In this document: positions 26,570 through 35,500 of the stretch, one piece after another
Position numbering within the stretch: the first letter of the stretch is position 1
Layout of the letters: every line of letters starts with the position of its first letter
Assembly: GCA_016714765.1 (NCBI GenBank)
Contig: JADKCF010000011.1
Span: forward strand, 1-64,000
Origin: Saprospiraceae bacterium
GTDB lineage: Bacteria; Bacteroidota; Bacteroidia; Chitinophagales; Saprospiraceae
Reading direction: 5' to 3'
Length of the DNA stretch: 64,000 nucleotides
Notes under the pieces: model-generated
What the model saw: only the letters and a program-made list of their open reading frames with translations
What the model was told of the DNA's origin: nothing
Database searches by the model: none
Made by a program: the position numbers and the translations under genes

Positions 26570-29500
26570 CAACCAATGACATCAATCTGGGTTTATTTAC
26601 AGATTGTGCAGGTACTGTTTATGCTGCTACCGTAAGTGGAGGTAGTCTTTGTACTGCATTGGGCAATACCATTACAGTAGAATGTGTGGCTCCGGGTACC
26701 GTGATTACCATAGCTGTTGGTTCTGCCAATGGTGATGAAGGAGACTTCAGCATTACCGTCAACGAGACCAACGCGGGTGTTCCGGCCAACGACTTATGTG
26801 CAGGTGCCATTCCTGTAAACTTTACTGCCAGTTGTGATTTTGTAACAGTGACAGGTAGTACTGAGGATGCATGTCCTGAGGTGTTTGCTGGCGCATGTAA
26901 CCTTGACAACTTCCCTACAGTATGGTATTCTGCTACAGTTCCTGCGGGAGGTGTAGGTTTTGGATTTTCAGCCTTTACAGGAAGCCCAAGTATCAATATC
27001 TTTAGTGGTGCATGTCCCACTCCTGCATCACAAGGCTCTTGTATCACTGCAGCTACAGATGTCACTAACCTTACACCTGGGACTTACCTGATAGCGGTGA
27101 GGAATACAGATCCTGGCGCTTCATTCGGTTTTGATATCAAGACCATTGTACCACCTGCCAACGACCTTTGTGCCAGCGCCACTACATTGTCAGATAATGT
27201 ACTCTCCAATGGAACAACGGCTTGTGCGACACCTTTCAGTACATCTTATTGTGGTCTGAATACAACCAACTCGCATACAGTTTTATAGATATACTGTCCC
27301 TGCGGCTAATACAACTAATACCAATCTGGAAATCACGATATTACCCAGTACTGCCACTACAGGAACTGCTGCATCCAATGACATCAATCTGGGTTTATTT
27401 ACGGATTGTACGGGTACAGTTTATGCTGCTACTGTCAGTGGAGGTAGTCTTTGTACTGCATTAGGCAATACCATTACAGTAGAATGTGTGGCTCCGGGTA
27501 CTGTGATTACTATAGCTGTTGGCTCTGCCAATGGAGATGAAGGAGACTTTAGCATTACCGTCAATGAGACCAACGCGGGTGTCCCGGCCAACGACTTATG
27601 TGCAGGAGCCATTCCTGTAAACTTTACTGCCAATTGTGATTTTGTAACAGTGACAGGAACTACACTGAATGCATGTCCTGAGGCTTTTGCAGGAGCATGC
27701 AGTCTTGATAATTTCCCTACAGTATGGTATTCTGCTACTGTTCCTGCCGGAGGAGTAGGATTTGGATTTTCAGCATTGACAGGAAGTCCCAGTATCAATA
27801 TCTTTAGCGGTGCTTGTCCCACTCCTGCATCACAAGGCAGTTGTATCACCGCGGCTACGGATGTCACCAACCTTACACCTGGTACTTATCTTATAGCAGT
27901 ACGAAATACAGATCCTGGTGCATCTTTCGGCTTTGACATCAAGACCATCGTGCCACCTGCCAATGACCTCTGCGCCAGTGCTACTACACTGTCAGATAAC
28001 GTGGCAGTGAATGGAACAACATCTTGTGCCACACCATTTAGTGTATCATATTGCGGACTGAACACCACTAGTTCGCATACTGTGTTTTACAGATACACTG
28101 TTCCGGCCACCAATACTACTAATACAAATCTTGATTTTACAATTACACCCAATACTGCAACTACAGGTACAGCTGCATCCAATGATATCAATGTAGGCTT
28201 GTTTACAGATTGTGCAGGCACAATTTATCCTGCCTCAGTAGAAGCCCCGGGAAATTTGTGCGCAGCGCTTGGTGCATCTATTTCTTTGAATTGTGTAGCT
28301 CCTGGAACAGTACTAACTATTGCAGTAGGCTCTGCCAATGGAGATGAAGGAGATTTCAGTATCAATGTCAATGAGACCAATACAGGAATTCCGGTCAATG
28401 ATTTATGTGCGTCTCCTACACCTATAAATTTTACAAGCAATTGTGATGATGTCACAGTTTCAGGTACCACTATAAACGCATGTCCTGAGATATTTACGGG
28501 CTCTCCTTGTGGTTTGGAAAACTTTCCGACAGTTTGGTACACTGTAACTTTGCCACCGGGTGGAGTAGGATTCGGGTTTTCGAATTTTTCAGGAGGACCT
28601 AATATTAATATATTGAACACAACATGTGCTACGCCGACCAGTTTCGGATCGTGTATCACAGCTCCGGTAGACATTACGAATCTAAGCCCGGGTACATATC
28701 ATATAGCGGTTAGGTCAACTGCAGCCGGAACTGCCTTTGGTTTTAATATTAAAACCATCGTTCCACCCGCCAATAACCTTTGCAGCAATGCGGTGACCCT
28801 ATCAGATAACGTTCCCGTAAACGGAACCACATCATGTGCGATACCATTCACCACATCTTTTTGTTCATTAAGTACAACCACTTCTCATACAGTATTCTAC
28901 AGGTACACAGTCCCCGCTTCTAATACTACAAATACCAATCTTGAGTTTACCATCACACCTAACTCAGCGACTACAGGTACGGCGGCAGCCAATGATATTA
29001 ATATCGGACTATTTACAGATTGTGCGGGTACAGTTTTTCCGGCTACTGTTACGACTGGAAGTCTTTGTACTGCCTTGGGCAATAATGTAAAAATAGAATG
29101 TGTAGCTCCAGGTACCGTATTATTTATAGCTGTGGGATCTTCCAATGGTGACGAAGGTGACTTCAGCATCAAAGTAGATGAAAATAATACCGGAATACCG
29201 GCTAATGATTTATGTTCAGCTCCAACACCAGTCAATTTTACCAATAACTGTATTTATCAAACAGTAACAGGCACTACGCTGAGTGCATGTCCCGAAAGTT
29301 TTTCAGGCGGTTGCGGGCTCAATACATTTCCTACAGTTTGGTATCAGGTTGTATTACCTGCCAATGGTATTGGATTTGGGTTCCAGAATCTTTCCGCCGG
29401 TCTGAACATAGCGATATTTAACAATGCGTGTCCACCCACTACCCAGTATGGTACTTCTTGTGTTACCTCTACAATGGATGTGACTGGCTTGACTCCGGGC

Positions 29501-32500
29501 ACTTATCTGATTGCAGTCAGAAACACCGATCCTGGAAGTGCTGTTTCATTCGAAATCAAGACTATTTTATTCCTTCCTAACGACAACCCATGTGTTGCAG
29601 GATTTATAGCTACTAACCTGAGTAACGGCTCACCATTATCAAATGAGAGCAATGTGTGCGCTACCGTAGATAATACATGTTCAGGACCTGTGAGCAATTC
29701 ACTTTGGTACAATTTTACGCTGAATGCCCCTAATGATAAGATAACAATAAATGTAACGGGATTGACGTCACCATCTATTGGTATTTATGATCAGGCCAAC
29801 CCCTGCAACCAGACACCGCTAAACCAGGAATGTAATGGAGATGGCATGGTAGAATTTAACTGTCTACCTCCTGGTACTTACAAAATATTTGTAGGAACAT
29901 CAGCAGCAGATGCGGGTACTTTTTCTATCACAGCAACCCAAGGTACCAATGCAGGAGTCCCCAATGATTTATGTTCTATGGCCACAGTACTACCCGGACA
30001 ACCTTATCCATTGTGTGTCAATATTCCAGGGTTTACCTCAACCAACCTGAACGCTTGTCCGGAAACAGGGCTGGCCAGTGTGGGAGCCTGTAATTTTAAC
30101 ACAGAAGAAACATCATGGTATACTTTCACAGCACCAGGAAATCCAGGTCAAATGCCAACCATGAATTTTACATATACCTCATATACAGGTACAGGTACAC
30201 CATTTATGGGACTGTTTACAGGTGGCTGTGGTGGACTTACTGCAGTGACCAATACTTGTCTGTCAGGTTTGAATACTGTGTTTACGATGGGACCACTTAC
30301 CCCGGGTCAGACCTATTACATTGCATTATCTTCATTCGGGGATACGGGTGGTAACTCAGTATTTACAATAAAATTTAACATCGGACCACCCAATGATGAT
30401 AAATGTAATACCGCTTCAGGATATGATCTTGGATCAGGTGGTACATTGACCAATCAAACCAATTTGTGTGCCGGTGGAGATTATATCATTTCAGATTGTC
30501 CGCCTGCTGACAGTGAAAATTCAGGATGGTATACCTTTACAGTCAATCCTGGAAGCTATGGGGTAAATATTTTCATTGATGGAATTGCCACCAATAGCAC
30601 ACCTATTCAGGGAGATGTAGCTGTGGCGTATATATGGATGGTTGTAATTCTAACATAATAGAGTTACAAAAGTGCTTTCCCATAAAATCGAATCAGGTAC
30701 TGGACTGTCTGGCACCAGGAACATATGACCTGCAAGTATCCAGTTCGGCTGCTAATGCCGGAGGTTTCCTCATCACAACATCACAACTGGTTGACGACAG
30801 GGCTTGCCCTACCGGTGATCTGGCAGATTTGTGTATAGATGCTCAGGTGATACCAATTGCCGGAATATTTTGTACTCCAGTGCCTGTATCCGGGTGTAAT
30901 ACCAACGCCTGCCCAGAAAACTTTACAGTGGCGGGGTGTAGTTATGAGGATGATCCTACTGTATGGTTTGAGTTTACAGTAGACGCCAATGCTGCTTCAG
31001 TAGATATTACTCAAATGACCGGTGGTTTTTCTTATGGAATATTAGTCAATGATCCATGTACTGATAATCCACCTACAGGTTTGGCAGGATTTATGTGTCT
31101 GACTGCTGCCAATACCCTCAACATACCTGTTACGGGAGGAGAGACATATTATCTGATAGTTTCTAATGCCAATGATGGACCGTTCAGTTTTAACATTATT
31201 CAAAATGTTTTCCCTGAAAATGATGATCCAGACCCGTCTTCTCCACGACCGCCTCATGTTTTGGCGATCGGAGGCTCACATACAGGGTCTACATGTTGTG
31301 CTTTGGGATCCAATGATGGACCTGGACTGGATGAGCCCAATGTGTCCTGTGCTGCATCTACCCAGGACGGAGCAGTTTGGTACAGATATACGACTGGTGC
31401 AGAAAAAGCCATCAAGATAACAGTGACAGCAGGTGGAGCAGGAGCCATATCCGGCCCTGTGACAGTAGAAGTTTTGACTGGTAGCTCAACTGCTCCTGGT
31501 GGAGCCCTTTTCAATCCAACATCTGTATCTTGTGGTCCTGTGCCAACAGAAGTTAAGATTGGTTGCTACACACCTGGTGAAGAAATGTGGATTAAAGTGG
31601 CCTCCGCTACTCCGGATTGTGGTAGCTTTAATATTATGATAGAAGAATTGATGCAGTGTCCACTGGCAGATGAATGTGTCGATGCCACCACTATTATTGG
31701 TCCTACAGTGACTGACCCTAACTGTGGTTCATTCCAGACTTTTTCAGCCCAGGGATGTCTCGAAGTAGCATGCCCGCAAGATGATATATCTGCTTGCGGC
31801 GCCGGTACGCTTCCTACAGTGTGGTTTCAGGTGCAGGTGGACGACGAAGCTGTACAGTTAGGTACTGCTATAAATTCATTGGGCACATGGGATCCTGTAT
31901 GGGCCATTTACTCAGGTACTTGTGGCAACTTAACACTTGTCAATGGCGGAACGATAGCCGAACCTACACCATGTAGCAATGGGGACTCCAACCCTGATGT
32001 GCATACTGTTGGGGTTGTTGAAGGTATCAATACTTATTATATTGCTGTAAGTGGTGAAGGACTTATTGATAATCCTAACTTCCAGTTGACAGTATGGTCA
32101 TCTGCCGGATGTGTATCATGTATCGGAGAAGAGGGATGTAATCCGCAGGCCATGTGGACTATACAATCCAGAAGCAGTGACAGACCTCTTGACGACATCA
32201 ATTTCTGTCAGGGTGAAGACGTTACTGTTTGTGTCAATTACCTTTACGATGCCTCAGAGACAGGAGTTGACTGGTTCCACGGATTGATTCCTGATTTTGG
32301 ACCAGGTTGGGATTTGAATGCTTTTGATCCGGCAAGTGTTACAGTAAATCCCGGAAACCCTGAATGGAATGACGAGGATGATGGTGGATGTGCTCCATTT
32401 ATTACTGAACAAATGCCTTATCTATGTACATATACTGACCCCAATACAGGAAAATTGAAATTGTGTCATACCGGCTGTCAGACCTGCCCATGTGCAGGGC

Positions 32501-35500
32501 CATTGACTCAGGGGTCTCCTTTACCGAGTGGATGGTTCTGGAGTACTAATGGAGGAGCAGGATGTACCAATGGATGTTCACCAGCAACACATTATGGTAT
32601 CGGATCTGTAGTAGTAAATATCAATTTCTGTGTGGATCTGAAAGTTAGGGTTTTTGATACTCCGGAAGAATGTGAAATGAACAGAAGTTTGAGATTTAGT
32701 TTCCAGACCACTTCGGATGGAGTTTCCGGATGCTGGAATGACCCGATAGCTGAGTGTAAGCTGGACTTCAAACAAATAGGACCACCTTGGGTTATCGACT
32801 GTTCGAGACCACCAAGAGTACTGGGCAATGATCAGGAACTATGTGTAGAAGGTCAGGTGGATATAGATCTTACAAATGAAGACGGAGACGGCAACGTGAC
32901 CATAGAAGTAGAAGTGATAGACAATCCTAATGTGACAGGGGAAAACAACCATACTTTTTCTGGTGGGTCAGGCAATATTGATGATTATCTTGTCAACACA
33001 TCCGCTAATATTGAAGAGGTTTATTATCTGGCAACATCCATTTTACCGGGATTTTTATGTCCAAGTCCTCAGGATACGTTTAAAGTAACACTCTATCCTC
33101 CTGTGTTGGTCAATTTCGAGCCATATGTCACTTGTCCTGAGAATGCCGCCCCAGTAGTATTGGCTCCAAACGTCTCAGGTGGATCTGGAAATTATGTTGG
33201 TACGACGATACCGTATGCCCCCGGTTATTTGTGGAATACCGGTGAGACAACACCTACTATTACGATCACACCTTCCTACACAACTATATATAGCGTTACT
33301 GTCACTGATGATAAAGGATGTACCGGCACCGGTCAGGTAGAGGTAGAAGTCAAGGATCCGGTTACTTTTGATATCACACCTGAGTCGCTAGAACTCTGCG
33401 GTGGATTCGATAGCTATCTGGTGGAAGTCATCAATGTGGATGCCAACAGTATCAATTATGCTGTCACCTGGAATGTCCCTTCAGGACTGGATGGATCTCC
33501 GGGCGGTAGTCAGTTATCTATAGTGCCGGGGTCCAGTGATCCTGTCTTTTCGCCATATAATGTATCGGCTACAGTGATAGATAACTTTGGATGTTCTGCG
33601 ACTGAGGAAATGATAGTAAGCATAGGCATACCGCCTCAGGCTGTATTGACCTATACACCTAATCCTGTGCCTTGTGGTACAAATATTGTGGATATCAGTA
33701 TAGGTAATTTCTATAACCCAACATTCTCACCTACCGTATTTACTTTGTTGGATTGTGATGGTAATATTCTTTCAGGCTTTTTCGGAGATTATGTAATTTA
33801 TAATGAACTCGATGTATTTTCACAAGTAGATCTTAGTCTGAACAATTGTTTTATACTAAAGATGGTTTCACTTGACGGAAGTGGCAACGAACTGTGCGAA
33901 ATCCTCACTGATCCGCTCACTATTCCTATTCCTATAGGTACGCAGGTTCAGCTGACACCGCCTGCAGCTATTTGTGCCAATACTTCCAAAACAATAAACG
34001 TTTTAAATGCAGCAGCATTCAATAGTTTCACATGGGCACCGGCAGGCTCAGGTACAGGTGCCAGTATCACCGTGACACCTACTGCGACTACACAGTATTC
34101 CGTTACGGCCACTCAGGCTAATGGATGTTCCAGTGTTGCAAGTGTCATCGTTACAGTCAATGACTTGCCGATACCGGGTATCACAGGTTCTACTACTTTC
34201 TGTCCGGGAGAGAGCACGAAACTGACCGCATCAGGTGGGGCTACATATTCATGGCAAGGTCCTGCAGCATTTACAGCTAGTACTGCAAGCACAGGATCTA
34301 TAAATGCACCCGGAACATACACTGTCACCGTGACTGATGTCAATGGTTGTACTGCTTCTACATCTGCAAGTATAACTCAGAGCAATCAGCTGACTGTGCA
34401 GATAGCACCACTCACCATCTGTGATAATGCCTCTGATACACTAGATGCAGGAACTGGTTTTACATCATATGAATGGAAAAATAGTGGAGGTACCGTGATT
34501 AGTACAACCCAAAAAGCTGTGGTTTCACAGGCTGGTACTTATACCGTCAGTGTCACTCAAGGCGCTTGCTCTGGTACAGGTTCGGGCACAGTTACAAATA
34601 ATATTTCACCATCTGTAAATTTGCCTGACACACTGATAGTTTGTAGACTGACTACTGGCACTGGAGAATACCCAGGATCTATCGACTTCCAAAGTCTGGT
34701 AACAGGTATACCTGGTACATGGTTTAATGTGGATAATGCCCCTACCAGTACAGCTGACTGGTCCAATGTTGATTTTACCGTATTACCTGCTGCAGGTTTT
34801 TATAGGTTTGCTTATACGACCAATAGTGCAGTTTTACCATGCACTGATGCTTCTGATACATTGGTGGTGAGGGTGAGAAACTGTCAATGTCCGAATCCAT
34901 CTATCAATTTTTCATCTGTTTGTAATAGTCGTTCGTTGCCTGTGAATCTCAATGGCAATTGGATTGGTACGGTCGCAGCCGGTACTTGGACAGTAGTAGC
35001 AGGACCTCAGCCATATCCGGCGATTATGAATGATAGTCTGGTTGTTCTCGACGCCACACCCGGTACTTATACTTTGAGGTATACTTATACCACCCCATTA
35101 GGTACCTGTGCGGACAATATAGAGACTTTATTTACCATCAGTGGAGCTTCCAGTGTGACATCATCTGATATCACTTTATGTAACCAAAACATTGGTGCGG
35201 GACCTACAAGTGTCAATCTGAATACATTGCTTTCAAACCTGGTACAACCATCTGCCAGTACCGATTGGGTGCAGACGGGCGGAACGAGTATTACTTTGGA
35301 TGTAAACAATCCTGTCGTAGATGTCACAGGCATGACGGTAGATACCTTGTATTTCGAATATACCACTTCTTCCACAGCCCCATGTTTACCTGCTACTGCC
35401 ACTGTTGCTGTAAGAATCAGAAATTGTGCTTGTCCTGATGTAATGCTTGAAGCAGATACGTTGTGTAACGGGTCATCAGTTTTGGCTGACCTGGAGGCTA

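Noticed and set aside
26619..27870. Two similar antisense reading frames of about 149 codons (26619-27065 and 27421-27870)
   Set aside because: They are mirror shadows of repeat units 2 and 3; their similarity comes from the repeat, and they have no promoter or start signal.
25982..29577. CRISPR-like or transposon repeats
   Set aside because: The unit is about 806 bp, in frame, and codes for protein modules; there are no short identical repeats with unique spacers and no transposase.
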